Source: Ophiura sarsii
Taxonomy: Eukaryota; Echinodermata; Ophiuroidea; Amphilepidida; Ophiuridae
Assembly: GCA_035610835.1 (NCBI GenBank)
Contig: CM069452.1
Location: 26,479,121 to 26,543,120, forward strand
Direction: 5' to 3'
Length of the DNA: 64,000 nt
The notes under the pieces are model-generated. The model was not told the origin of the DNA, did no database searches, and saw only the letters and a program-made list of their open reading frames with translations. Positions 39,983 through 52,068 of the stretch are shown one piece after another; the first letter of the stretch is position 1; every line of letters begins with the position of its first letter. The position numbers and the translations under genes were made by a program.

Positions 39983-40629
39983 TGTCACGACCCGAGTTAG
40001 TTCGGAATAAACAATGCAACACATTTAACGCGTTCAGTGATCACTGATTTAGTTGGCTAAGTGCACTTATCGTTTGTATAACATGTTCCACCAGAAGATT
40101 AGTTGTCGCGGGCTCAAGAGTGTTATTAAAGGTCTTCAGTATCATCGGCAAAACACAGAATGGTCAGTTTTCCAGCAGTGAAGTTCCGTCCTGGACCGGT
40201 TTTATAAGTCTGCCTTAGACTACAGAAGTTAGTCTCGCAGTGCCGTATCTTCTATTAAGTTTTCTGATCTCATTTAACAGGGATGAGCTACGCTCGTATT
40301 ATTTTAGTCCTGTCACAGACAACAGAAGTTTCTCGCAGTGCCGTATCTTTCTATTACATTCTCAAGTTCTCCGATCTCATTCAACAGGGATGAGCTATAA
40401 TAGTCCTGCCAACAGAGGTTTCTCTCGCAGTGCCGTATCTTTCTAAAGTTTTCCGACATGGCCCTCAGGCCTTCAGCCCTTCCGTGCCGATTTCCAGCGT
40501 CCTTCGTTCTGCCTCTCCGTTTGTTTTGTTTCTCCCCAGTTGCTTCATCGTCACGACGCCCGCGTCGCATATTGGCGCATTGCGCATTGCGTTGCGTATT
40601 AAAGTCTGTGTAAGCCTTGGACCCTGACA
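39983..40629. mobile_element. Solo LTR, gypsy-type ends
   Basis: A 647-bp segment begins TGTCACGACCCG and ends ACCCTGACA, i.e. TG...CA, flanked by the 5-bp duplication GCATG (39978-39982 and 40630-40634). Superunit 1 (~26000) lacks it. TG...CA and a 5-bp duplication are the hallmarks of LTR retrotransposon integration; no internal region, primer-binding site or polypurine tract is attached, so it is a solo LTR. It contains an AATAAA motif near 40007 and a three-unit internal tandem repeat. Strand is not determined. Confidence 0.82.
40205..40445. repeat. ~90-bp tandem repeat inside the LTR
   Basis: Three units marked by CAGAAGTT, TCTCGCAGTGCCGTATCTT and CAACAGGGATGAGCTA. Also present at ~56030-56262 in the superunit 3 copy. 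Confidence 0.82.
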
Positions 40630-41204
40630 GCATGACACATTCATTCGAAGTCCTAGCTAAAATTGCATATCTCAAAAACGAACATTTAAATCCAATTATT
40701 AAGTTCATGAAGAACGGATAGAATATAAACCTAAATAAGTGGAATTGGCTTCATCAATCTGTTCATGCAGTTGGTTTTTGCTTTTCAAATGAAAGTTTTA
40801 AATTATATCCTGTCATTATTTATTCTGAATCATTAATAACTTGACTCATGAACCGTATGAACAACATAACTGGATTATATGACGAGAGTCGCTCGCTTTT
40901 GTTCTTCTTGTATTCAATTCATCAACATTGCTAAAAATACGTCAGGCAAAGGGGCAAATGACCTTATTATAACTGAGTATACATTTTCAACTGCCCTTTC
41001 CCTGAGTTGAAAGATAATCAACCTCTAGGTCACTTGCGGGTGTTTTTCTGTTACATGATGTTATTTTAACATGGGTTCTACAGGCCTTTACATGTCCAAA
41101 GATGTTCTACTTTGCCAGATGACCTTTAAAAATGGTACGCAATTTTATCTTACCGATACCTCCTATTTACAGGGGAATTTGATACTATCAAATCATACTC
41201 TTTC

Positions 41205-41455
41205 AATGGTAGGCCTACATCTACATCTACATCTACAGAAATACTCCGCAAAGTTGCATTCATGCAATATCTGGCTGAGATGAATAATGGCGCCGGTTGA
41301 ATCAACACGGCAACGGCAAAAAGGAATTAAATGATATGAATACTATTTTTAAAGCAATTAACGGTATTGGTGTTGTACACAGATGGTGACAGGGCATTCC
41401 AATCAGTTATGGTACGAGGAAAAGAAATATATTTGTACACATTTGCGGATCCTCA
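41205..41455 (-). pseudogene. LINE 3' fragment, minus strand
   Basis: On the minus strand from ~41443 the frame reads YKYISFPRTITDWNALSP, then NTVNCFKNSIHII and a stop: the C-terminal end of a LINE reverse transcriptase with its FPRT...W-N-L signature. The 3' UTR ends in a TAGATG microsatellite (41211-41233 plus strand, CATCTA repeats). Severely truncated. Its tail differs from those of the other two LINE types here, so at least three LINE lineages have contributed. Confidence 0.72.
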
Positions 41456-41692
41456 TTGTTATGCATGATCCTCAAACACATTTGAGGATGTGCACCTACA
41501 TTGTTATGCATGATACTGGTTTGGTTTGGTCATTTTCTTTCTGTCTGTAAATATGAAAAATGAGGAGAAAAAAAAACAATTATAAAAGAAAAAACAAATT
41601 GCAGGCAAAGGGGAAAAATATCGTCATGTCCTTATAACGGCGTATACCATATTTTAACATGCCCTTTCGTAGGTTGAAAATGACTCTACCTG

Positions 41693-41966
41693 CAATGGTG
41701 GAAAAAAGTGTTCGAACACTTAGTAGGCCTAATGTAAAGTCATCCCCTTTTCCCCGCTGATCAATGTTGAGTCGCCCAACTTGCCAAACATCAGCCCGTG
41801 GCCTAGCAACATTGATTGGTGGGGGAGGGGAGGGGTATATTGAAGGGGGGCTTTCAGGCTAGCAGATGCAAATTGGTATTTTCACATGACTCTAAAAATG
41901 CGTACTATAGGGTAATAAAACGGTGCAAACAATGGTCAGTGTTCGAACACCTTTTTTCTATGATTG
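41693..41966. mobile_element. 274-bp TIR element
   Basis: Ends CAATGGTGGAAAAAAGTGTT and (complement) CAATCATAGAAAAAAGGTGT, both continuing CGAACACT. TG at both junctions; superunit 1 (~26510) reads CATGAGTAGTGGTCAC without the insert. Superfamily not assigned. Confidence 0.78.
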
Positions 41967-41974
41967 TGGGTAGT

Positions 41975-42881
41975 GGTCACTTTTGGGGGGTTGGGTAAAA
42001 TATATGGGGGGTCATGTAACTTTCATATGTTGAAATAGGGGGGCTATGAAAGTTTTTATTCTTAAACAGGGGGGGGGGGTTGTGTAACTTTTTTTTAAAC
42101 TATAAAGATGGTGGTGTTTGTGGGGTGATTTTAGAGGCTATTTTGGAGTGTAATTGCCATTTTTTTCTGCGCACATTTTCTTACGACCTATCAACTTCAA
42201 AACATGTACTTATGATGAGATGACTTTCGGACAGAATTTTTTTTGTGTGCACGCCCTGATCAGACGATCTGTTGAAAAAACGCCTATATAATCATCAACG
42301 GTTGAAAATGTTAGAGCCATTGGGGGTATAAAAACTTGTTAATAAGCCTATGTTCCAAAATCCAAAAATATATGATTAAAAACGGTAATTTCTTGCATGC
42401 TTTTCACCTCGTCTCACTCTCAGCTCTGCACCTAAGCTCACAAAAGTAGAATGTTGCATACGTTTTTGTCAGGATGTTCTAACTTTTGTTCGGGAATATA
42501 AAGACTCACAAAACCACCCAAAATGTATAAATATATGACAAATTGTCCGCCTCGCTACGCTTGCAATGTAGTTGGTATAATTTCACACAATCAAAAGATC
42601 AAGAGGGGGTATCATCAAATTATTGGCCATTCAGAGGGCACAAACAGAACTACCAACGAATCCATGGACAAAAGAAAAAGACAGCCCCTAAGATGTGATT
42701 GTGACAATTAGTTGATTTTTTTTTTTGGGGGGGGGGGGGGGGGTTGTGTAAAAAGCTACAGGGTAGCAGGGGGGGGGTCATGTAATTTTCAGTTTTAGCT
42801 GTAGGGGGGGTTAGGTAATTTTGACATACGAGTCTCGAATTTGTCCCAACCCCCCCTCCACCATAAATAATGAACGGTCCC
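41975..42881. mobile_element. Harbinger-like element, truncated, inverted relative to 206-1043
   Basis: The interior matches the reverse complement of 206-1043 (CTATAAAGATGG, GCGCACATTTTCTTA, CGAGTCTCGAATTTGTCCC), and the right end CGGTCCC is followed by TAA (42882-42884). Superunit 1 at ~26872 has CCGTAATGGTG. The left TIR is missing: superunit sequence CACTTTT joins directly to internal poly-G, so a deletion removed the left end plus about 340 bp of flank. Confidence 0.8.
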
Positions 42882-42950
42882 TAATGGTGTCTTTATACTA
42901 GTATATCTTACAAATGTCTTACACCAAGGGTATTCCTATGGTTTGAAATC

Positions 42951-43432
42951 CTGTACTTTTCCCTTGTTAACATATCTAAATCCAAGAAGGCCCTCAAAAT
43001 GGCCACCAAAAATGGTAAAATTCCATAAATTGCCATATATGAATCAACATGTATGATCAGAGTATAGTTTTATTAATAGGATGTATGTGTTAGACCACTA
43101 GAAACTTATATCTAGTATTTTTCCTTTGTTAACATACTTTAAAACTAAAATGGCCGCCAAAATTATGGCCAAAATTGTCAAAATTTCATAAAATGGCATA
43201 ATATAGTTTTAACAGTGGGATGTATGTATTAGACCACTAGTAATTTATTTCCAGTATTTGTGCTTTGTTAACATACTTGAAAATCCAAAATGGCTGCCAA
43301 AATGATCCTATACTTTCACCGTACATTTTGATTGCTATGTCATTTTTTGACCAGTTTTGGCAGACATTTTGGACGCCATCTTGAATATCTGGCTTGGGGC
43401 CAGTTTTTATTTTTGAGAACGTCCCAGTTATG
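42951..43432. mobile_element. Left-truncated copy of the 27379-28030 element
   Basis: Near-identical to 27533-28030, including the right TIR, but the left TIR and neighbouring DNA are gone: GGTTTGAAATC (=26938) joins CTGTACTTTTCC (=27535). Confidence 0.78.
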
Positions 43433-44085
43433 TTTTTGGACCATCTAACGAACTTGGTTAGGGTTAGTCCTGAGGGGTACAAAGGGGGTGGTGCTACCTG
43501 CCTAACTAGTTTGCCTAGCTTTCTCCAGATAAAATCGAAATAGAGTAATATTATTATCGTCACTTTATTGGATGACTGAAGAGTTGATGGTTGAGATTAA
43601 TTACAAATTATATACAGACAGATCCCTATTGACGGGTTTCCGAATTCTAATGGGATTTGTGGAAAGGGATATTGCACATTCAATAATTGCGGATATAAAC
43701 GACGCAACCTTGGCAGCAACATAATTGTATACCACAAGCTAATTTCCTCATACTTGTTATATTAAAGTGTGTCATTACCCTCTGCTAACTGTTAAATTGC
43801 CATATCGGAATAATGTGTGGGTTCATCGCAACCATCACCATCAATTTATCGAGACAGACATGCTATAGCAGTAAAAGGAGACTTTTTTGTGCTTTAGATG
43901 TACTCAAGATAACTATCTTAGCCAATTGTTGATTTACTTTGGGCTTTATTACATTTTACTTTGAAGTCTATTTTCTGTATTTTGAGCCACGTCAAGGTGT
44001 CAAACATGTTTCTGACAGCCAATGTCACATACTGAACCTTTATAAATGTCTCTGGCTGTAACTTGGTTGACAGCGATGTATTTAC

Positions 44086-45612
44086 TTTGGACGCAGACAT
44101 TTTGAAAAACTTTCGTCCTGTGTCCAATCTGCGTTTTGTATCAAAAATTGTTGAAAAGGTTGTAGCGCATCGTCTTGCTGCTCATTTATGTCTAAACAAC
44201 TTATATGAATAACATCAATCAGCATACAGAAAATATCATGGTACAGAGACTGCTCTTCTTAAAGTACACAATGACATTTTACGTGAATTGGATGGTAAGC
44301 GTGGCATTTTCCTCATTCTTCTCGACCTCTCCGCCGCCTTCGACACCATTGACCATGATATTCTGTTCAGGCGCCTTGAGTCAATTGGTGTCAAGGATTC
44401 AGCTCTGAAATGGTTTCAGTCCTACCTCAAAAACAGAACTCAAGCAGTAAACATAAATGGAACTATTTCTACACATGTTCCGCTAAAATATGGCGTTCCT
44501 CAAGGATCTGTGCTTGGACCTATACTATTCACCATCTATTCCTCTCCCATTGCTAGCATTGCTCGCAAACACGGATTAAATGTTCATTCTTACGCGGACG
44601 ATACACAACTATATGTGCCTTTTAATTTAAATGATCGCAATGATGAAATGTCGGCCCGTCAACGCGCAGAAGCTTGTATTTTAGAAATCAAGTCGTGGAT
44701 GTCTGTAAACAAGCTGAAATTGAATGATGATAAGACAGAGTTTTTAATTATGACCTCCAGATTCAATCAACGTAAAATATGTGATCATCATATCAATATT
44801 GACACTTCTTCTGTTCTTGCTTCAAAATCTGCTCGGAACTTAGGAATTGTGTTTGATAATAATCTATGTATGGATGTTCAAGTTCGACGGATATGCCAAT
44901 CAGTGTATTATCATATACGGAATGTCAATAGCGTAAGGAAAATGTTAACATTTGAAACCGCAGCTACTATCGTCCATGCTCTTATAACTTCTCGTATTGA
45001 CAATGGCAATTCTCTTCTTTTTGGCATCACTGATCACTTACTTCACAAACTACAACTCGCTCAAAATGCAGCTGCTCGCATTCTCACTAAGACCAGGAAA
45101 TTTGATCATATCACTCCAATTTTGAAAGATCTCCACTGGCTTCCTGTTCGCGAAAGGATTCATTTCAAACTTCTTCTTTTAACTTGGAAAGCTTTGCATG
45201 GCACTTCACCAACTTATATTGCTAATCTTCTTGTTCCATATCATCCAAAACGTACTCTCCGGTCATCTGATAAACTTTTACTTGTTGTTCCACGGACTAC
45301 TTCTTCATTTGGAGATCGCGCATTTTCGGTTGCTGCACCAACTCTCTGGAACTCACTACCTTATAATTTAAGATGCTGTGATTCACTTGACTCTTTTAAG
45401 AACTTGTTAAAAACAAGATTATTTGACTCAGTTTATAATTGATTTCTTTGTATTATATACATGTACATGTATATGCAAATCATCCTTGTTTATGTATTTT
45501 TCATGTTAATTTGTATTTTTGTTTTATATGTTGCGCCTCGGAATAGTTTTACCTAGATTGACGGCGCATTATAAATGCCATTATTATTATTATTATTATT
45601 ATTATATTATTA
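44086..45612 (+). mobile_element. 5'-truncated CR1/L2/Rex1-type LINE
   Basis: Present only in superunit 2: superunit 1 at ~28710 reads GTATTTCCTACGATAGG, here split by ~1.5 kb. TTAC occurs at both junctions (44082-44085, 45613-45616), although the AT-rich tail blurs the right one. The 3' UTR ends GGCGCATTATAAATGCC followed by ATT repeats (45580-45612). Everything upstream of the first reverse-transcriptase blocks is missing. Confidence 0.88.
44087..45442 (+). pseudogene. Non-LTR reverse transcriptase, 5' truncated, one internal stop
   Basis: The frame enters at NFRPVSNL and KIVEKVVAHRL (RT blocks 0-1), meets one TAA at 44210-44212 just before HQSAYRKYHGTETALL, then stays open to the TGA at 45440. 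Landmarks are motif A LLDLSAAFDTIDH (~44315-44355), motif B GVPQGSVLGPILF (~44492), the catalytic YADD (~44591), then QNAAARILT, HWLPVRERI and PTLWNSLP near the C-terminus. These are jockey-superfamily hallmarks. Such enzymes copy element RNA at a nicked target. No ATG starts the open part; TTG at 44288 has no significance. Endonuclease and ORF1 are absent. Few lesions imply a fairly young insertion, but it cannot be autonomous. Confidence 0.9.
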
Positions 45613-45884
45613 TTACTACGATAGGGTTGGTTTAGCGTTGCCATAACGTTGTTTTCGTAACAACATGTTTGACGTTACAACTACATAAAACAAAGTGACA
45701 ATCATTAAACAAGGTCTGACGTTGCATTGACAACATGACCGTCAAATCTACAAATTGCTCGCCGGTTGATATCAGAAATGTCTTTCATTGAACTCTATTC
45801 TCTTCAGTTTTGTCCTTGAAACATTGTTTTGTGTTTCGCACCTCAATCAAGGTTTAGCAAATATTAATTGTGTTCACGCGATAA

Positions 45885-46030
45885 TTCATCACGTGACCCG
45901 TATATATGTATAATTAAGTACACCTAGGAAAAGGAAATAAAACATGTGTTCACGGTATGAGCTATTACTATGAGTTTCGCAACAATGTGCTATCTTTGCT
46001 GTGAACTTACATTAATATACATCTACGATG
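45885..46030. repeat. Ancient island 2: CACGTG E-box block, ~7 copies
   Basis: TCACGTGA or a one-base variant is followed by a conserved stretch (AATTAAGTACACCTAGG or ACTGAG-CATACAAATGGG), then TTTC...GCTGTGAA and CATCTTAATATA-like text. Copies are near 23390-23540, 25605-25730, 29850-29970, 39590-39720, 45885-46030, 55345-55470 and 58625-58760. They lie mostly about 1 kb after an island-1 copy once insertions are discounted. CACGTG is the core bound by bHLH factors such as USF and Myc; use here is unproven. Confidence 0.55.
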
Positions 46031-48723
46031 TGTTGTGATACATGGCAGTTGACACACCATAATCATGAGCCATTTGACACGATTAACACACCAAACATTC
46101 AACGTACCCGTAGAAGGCTTTTGAATCGTTCATTTGACATTGAGATTTGTAATTTAGTATCATGGTTGTTATTAATCACTGTCTCATGAAAGCTTTTAAC
46201 TCATCACCTCTAGGTGCTCCATTTCATGCCATGGCAAAGTGAGAATAACATCGGCAAATTACCTATCAGCATAAATGGAAGTTATAGCTACGGTACCTTC
46301 TGGTAAAGTGATCTATTCATTTCGAGGCTATGTTGAATTTATAATTATATGGATCAAACAAAAGATAGCTTCATATTGAAGACAATTACGGGAATGCACC
46401 TTCATATATCGGATTGAAACACATTGGATGGTACTCTCGTTTTTTCGAGTTATCCGGTATTAAGTGCTACGGGACTCATTACCCGAAAATATTAATATGG
46501 CGGGTGTATGTGACGAGAACAGTTCGTTTGTGATGCGCTTTTGTTGTAGAGGACGCTAGAAAAAACAGTCGGTCCACGGGTAGAAGAAAATCAGAAATTT
46601 GCGAAAACTGTAAAATGTCCGACAGAAATATATAGTTTGTACACATCATATAATGCTGGTATTGGTGTAATATTTGTTTTCCCTGCAACCAACTCGGGTC
46701 CCACGGCGTTTTTCTGTTACATGATACCATTGCCTCTGTTCGACATATCTTTGCATGTCTAAAGATGATCTTCATTAGATGACCTACTATTTGACTTATA
46801 CGATGTTATCTTAGCAAATGTGACATATATCAGGGGCTATTAGATAAAATCGCTTCAGTCATCGACTAAAACAGAACATTGTTATAATAGTTATTCACCA
46901 CTGTCATCTGAAATCCTTAATGCTTATATTGAGGGATTTAGGTTTGTATAATAGGTCAGGTTGTTCTTCTCCAGGGCGTTAGTTACATTAATGATTCTTG
47001 ATTCTAGACGCCGGAGTAATCCATCAGAAACAATGGTTTTTCTCAAATGGAACGCAATTGTCAATTTTGTACCAAATAAAAAAAGCAAATTTCAATATTT
47101 TAAAATGTTTTCCCCAAAACGATCCAAGATATAACAAAAATCGCTTTGAAATTCAACTTGAAGTCTAGTTACCTGCATACGGCTTTTGAACTCGCTACAG
47201 ACTACACGTTTTGCAAACGCCTCGGTTGTGCGCGCACACAGTAATTTGTCTTATTTTTGGACCGGTTAGAAACCGTTGGGGTGGGGAGGGAGGGAGATCA
47301 GTATCCACCCGCGTGTCGACACGCCACTGGGTTACGAGGTAATACACGAAATTTTTATTTTATTTCAGTAGCCAAGAACTGAAATTCAATACACATAACT
47401 TTGTCATGCCTGCGACCAATGATGAGTAGCAGAATAATTAAGTAGCGCTACTTCGCCGCTGAGGTGAGGTGTAAATCAAAATAAGAATAAGCTACTAGAC
47501 TAATAAACTACGAAAATTGGACGCTAAATACGACACTTGCCCAGATCCAAGAGTAAAACTTTAAATAGACTTTCTTCAAGTCTCTCTTGTTAGTCATCTC
47601 TATCTTACTTTTGGCTAAAGGTTCAATACCAAATATGCCATAAAAGCAGTCCTGATCCTTAGGATACATCCTATGTGTCTAACATCCATATAGACTGCAT
47701 TATTATTGGTATTTACTTCCTTGGGGCTGACATTGTACCAAATCTCAAACCCCAACTCACTGATCATCGTAGTCACTCACTGATTGCATCATATCACTGA
47801 TAACCCCACCACGAGAGACTTGAGAATTCTGCCAGATGTCCAGCTCTAGAGGTATGTCTTCTGATGTGATGTGCCACTCAAAATGTCGAACATAATGTTC
47901 CAATATTAAATGGATTGAGACAAAATCATATTACTACATGTGTATATTTCTTTTATTGAATGTGTAGAATGAAAATGTCATCCCCTAGTGAACCTTTGAT
48001 AGAAAAATCAATGTCTAACAAAAATGAAATAGTTCCATGTCATAAGATAACCTGATAACTAACCATAATCAGCAAATTATTTCCCCCTACAAAGAAAATG
48101 GTTTTTCTTTTACTGTACATTATACAACATACATCTAGAGAGGTCAAGTTATTTTGGGAGGTTATAAGGTGATTTTGATTGGCCACAGACCCTAGAGGAA
48201 GGGTCTGTGGATTGGCTAACCAAATTGTCTACAGTGTTTCAAGATATGCTGTAGGCATCAATTACAGAAGTGCCAAGGCTGGTCGGGCTAGTCGACTGTA
48301 ATGTGTAGACTGAGACCCAGTCTGCTGTAATGTATATTAGACTTGTATTCATTTCGCACACTATTTTTCTGTGGCAGGAAATGATGAGTACAGCAGTAAC
48401 CATGGTAAGGGCGAGTGATCAGCCTGTAACCAATGCTAAATGTTTACTGCAACTAAATAATAATTATGTGCAAGATTGACGATTACATACATAATGTCGA
48501 TCAATGGGAGATTTTTACCATTGTCTGACTCGCATGTTTATGTTTGAAAAGCCCGTTATTGCTAGTTTATTGTGGCAAAAACATATCTAAATGAGGCCCT
48601 GCATATCTCGTAGTTTAACGGATTCATGGCGGACTACTGAACTTTGTTTACCAAAACTATAAGAAGCTAAAAAAATCATGCGAGTTTATATCACTTTCAA
48701 CATTCCCGCGTCAATTCAAAGAC

Positions 48724-48781
48724 TAAACTGAATGGACTGTAATACACCATGATTGCGATGTATTACAGTCCATTCAGTTTA
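48724..48781. other. Hairpin, superunit 2 copy
   Basis: Counterpart of 32818-32875. Loop-proximal text reads GATTGCGATG rather than GATTTCGGTG, shortening the stem. Confidence 0.75.
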
Positions 48782-51700
48782 CTACACCATGATTCCGGTG
48801 AATGACGCATGGTTGAATCGATGAATACTTGCAAGGCTCTATTAACTGATGAAATACATCAACATAGAAAATGAAAAAGAAGGAAACAAATAAATTTGTT
48901 TTCAAATATTATGTTATCGAACCGTATATACTACTTTAGTTTTAATCATTGACAAATCATTGTGTAGAAAAGTGTCTCCGGCCAATCTTCCGACGGTCAG
49001 CCAACTGAGCTATCGAAGCATATGAAGAATAACATCTCATCTAAAGTGATAATTATGACCTGTCTGAACACAATTGGTCTTACGCGTTGCACCCACTATC
49101 TTTTATCCGGCACTTTTATGTTGACATATCCCTAAAATCCTACAAGCCCCTCTTGCGAGTTGATAAGTCGCTCTGGGTTCTTCAAAACGGCTTCGTTTAG
49201 ATGCAGATATGCTTCAATACGAATTGTTACGGTATGAAATTGTACTTGTATATTGAAGGTAATTAGCTGAATAAAAAAGGTGGGCATGGGAGGGCAAGCC
49301 GTGGTTATCAACAAAATGGCTCTCTTTAGATACGATGAAAAGGGTCATTACATTGACGGTCAGGCTTAGAAATCAAAGCGCTGTCCCCGCTGGGTGCGCC
49401 ACCACTCTGAGCATTAAACCAGGTAAGAAATGTGGGGATGTTGATACATTTACATTGAGAATTAAAGCCATTAGTGAAGAAAACTAGCAGAACAATTCTG
49501 CTAAACACTTACCTGTAGCTATAAGACTGCATGGGCAACGGTTGAGTTAAAAGCGGAAATGTAGAACGATGTGTCTAACATTTAATATAAGTATTTTATG
49601 TACATGAAAATTAGTGAACGTTGGTTATAGAAATGATTGTACATTCTGTGCAGAACAGTTGAGAAGTATTGACTCATTTAATCAACTTGCAGGCTACTTC
49701 TTTGTACCGATATACAAATAAATGAAACATATCCGGGTTTTTTTGGTATATAAAGAGCAAATTTGAACAATAGCCCAACAGACATTAACAAAGTTAATGA
49801 AGTGAGTGATTACAAATCAAACGGGTAACTCTCAACAGAGAGATGGGCCAATCAATTGGTTCACTGCAACTCAACTGCAAAATAATCAAAAATACAAGTA
49901 AACACAATTGGGCTTGTAACGAATTCCCTAAACCATTCCCACTGAAAATATAATGTAAACCAGGTCACTCATATATACACCACTTTACATGAAGTGATTG
50001 GCCGTGTTATTCTCCTCTTCCGGCAGGTCAGACCCTGTTAGATATTTGATATCACAAAGTAGATTTCCCATGCTTGGAACCACGGACAACACAAAACGAA
50101 AGCCCAAAGGTGCACGGCGAAAATAATACCTTTCGATAAATGGGTTCATCCTTCAGTTTCATCGCTTTGAGGATCAATGTAGATGTACAAACAGATCCGT
50201 TTTTGTATTCTTAGTTTACGTATGGAGTGCAGCTTATCATATCCATGCTATTGGTATATGGTAGGCAAACTATAACATATGATAAAACGCTAATTACAAA
50301 AATAACGCTCGCTGAGAATCTTAAAAATATACACTACATTTTGTTTTACCGTCAGTGCGAATGTCTCAGTAGATTCGATTTTGAAGTCTCTCCTTACGAG
50401 CAACATCTAATTTCACTGTAATGTTTAATACATGGTGACCTTTCTGGTAACAATCACTTGTTTAAGCTCAGTTAATAAGCCACAATTTAATTTGACACCG
50501 GTATCCATGTCTTGTGAATGCTATTTCACCCAATACTATTCTATCTATTGAGAAACCGATATATTTAAACAGGTAGGCAGACAAATATTCAAAGTTGTTA
50601 TAAACATGTATTGTGATCCTTTGGGCATATCGTACACCAGACTAAGCTAGACGACTATATATAAAACCCCTCAATCTGATTTTCCGGGTGTTCGATTTTC
50701 ATCAACTTTACGCCCTTGTGATATTTGAATTTAATTATCGTTTTAGCTTATCAGTTTTTGGCGGAATTGCCTGGCTTTCTCTAGTTCATGATCAAAGTAA
50801 GGTAATATTATTAGTATCTTTTATTGGATGATTGAAAAGTGGATGATTTAGATTGATTACTTATCAGAAGGATTCCTATTCACGATGCCTCAAAATTCTG
50901 ATGAGGTTTGGCGCTCTTAATATTATACATTCAGCGGTTGAGGATTTAAACCTAGATATACAAGTCTTTCGCAGGTAGGTGTTATAGCTTGGACTGTGTC
51001 ATTGCCTCCCACTCTTAGCAAACAGTTAAATTGCTCCATATTTATATACAAGCTGGTACATCTAAGCCATTTGCTAACAATGAATCGAGACGGACATGCT
51101 GTCGCAAAGTAAGACACGAGGCTTGTATGTGCTTTAGATATACTAATAAAGATTACTTTCTCAGCTAATTCCGGAGTTGTCTTTAAATTAGTCACCCAAT
51201 CGATTTTCGCTATTAGTATCTATCGTGTTTTCAATTACATGCACATTCTGGGATTTCATTACGCATCATTGCATATACATGTAAGTTGTAGTTTTGCCTA
51301 TATCAAAGTGAGATTTATTTACAGAAGCCTTGAACTAGTTTGTATTGATCTGAATAACAGCTCTAAAATACACTCTAAAAGCACTAATAGTTCTAATGAT
51401 AACTGCATTCACGTTACTAACGTCAGTATTCTAATTTTACGGAGCCCCATTAGTAACATGTATGGACATTTCTCTCAATTAGGTAATTATTCTGCAACAG
51501 GTTACTAGCGCGCTTTTGAAATGTTGGTTGTGTTATATATTGAAATGTTAAAGCTTCTAATTGATTTCAACTTAGTTTAAAGGATTTCTAAGTGCCCTTA
51601 ACTTAAGAAGCATTTTTTCTTCTTCTTAAAAATATTTCTATGTTTGTATTGTAGATTGGTTTATTATATCTAATCCAGATTTAAAACATACCTTGCGGAC

Positions 51701-51967
51701 GTTTCGAAAACAAGCTGTTTTCTTTATCAACACTGATGCTAGAGTGACGATCCTGTGTTTATTGCACTTTTTTCTGGTTGCTTGACAACAGTGTTGCTAG
51801 ATGATTTTGCAACCAGAAGATCGTCGTATACGTGACTGAGGTAGAACTGCCCCTATGTTTGGTTTATGTAACCCTAACCCTACCATATACCACAGAATAC
51901 CACGACTGCGCAAGTTGGTACCACCCGGCGTGGCAGTTTTTCGATGAAAAAATGGACCCAGCCCGTA

Positions 51968-51995
51968 TACTTGGCGCAGTATACTGCGCCAAGTA
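51968..51995. other. Perfect 28-bp palindrome
   Basis: TACTTGGCGCAGTA followed immediately by its own reverse complement, no loop. It lies three bases upstream of the tRNA-like segment. Confidence 0.92.
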
Positions 51996-51997
51996 GC

Positions 51998-52068
51998 CTT
52001 GACACTCGTGGTGTAGTGGGGAATCGCAAGCCGCTGGTGCTGGAGGTCCGAGGTTCAAATCCCGAGTG
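51998..52068 (+). pseudogene. tRNA-like sequence (SINE head or tRNA pseudogene)
   Basis: Box A TGGTGTAGTGG (52009-52019) and box B GGTTCAAATCC (52052-52062) fit pol III consensus. CACTCG (52003-52008) can pair with CGAGTG (52063-52068) as an acceptor stem. The span is only ~66 nt and the T and anticodon stems are poor, so a working tRNA is unlikely. Confidence 0.65.

Larger units (their letters stand above)
34320..50220. repeat. Segmental duplication, superunit 2
   Basis: About 15.9 kb from GTGCAGCTTATCATATCC (34326) to its next occurrence (50228). The block 42.89-50.2 kb is near-identical by eye to 26.86-34.3 kb; for example about 240 bp around 28380 and 43760 differ hardly at all. Lineage-specific changes include the LINE at 44086-45612, the Harbinger-like element at 35285-35777, and loss of ~600 bp corresponding to 26939-27534. 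Stretches 35.8-38.2 and 45.6-50.2 kb hold background with no gene that I can support. Confidence 0.88.

Noticed and set aside
47970..48054. 26-codon frame MSSPSEPLIEKS... repeated at ~62875
   Set aside because: The start is lost in superunit 1 and all five amino-acid-level differences between the other two are non-synonymous; no sign of selection.
48183..48210. Hairpin CCACAGACCCT/AGGGTCTGTGG
   Set aside because: Superunit 1 and 3 copies have uncompensated mismatches, so no evidence of selected RNA structure.
51876..51890. Telomere-like CCCTAACCCTA; also GGTTAGGGTTAG at 28063 and 43457
   Set aside because: Only two repeats each, too short to call interstitial telomeric DNA.
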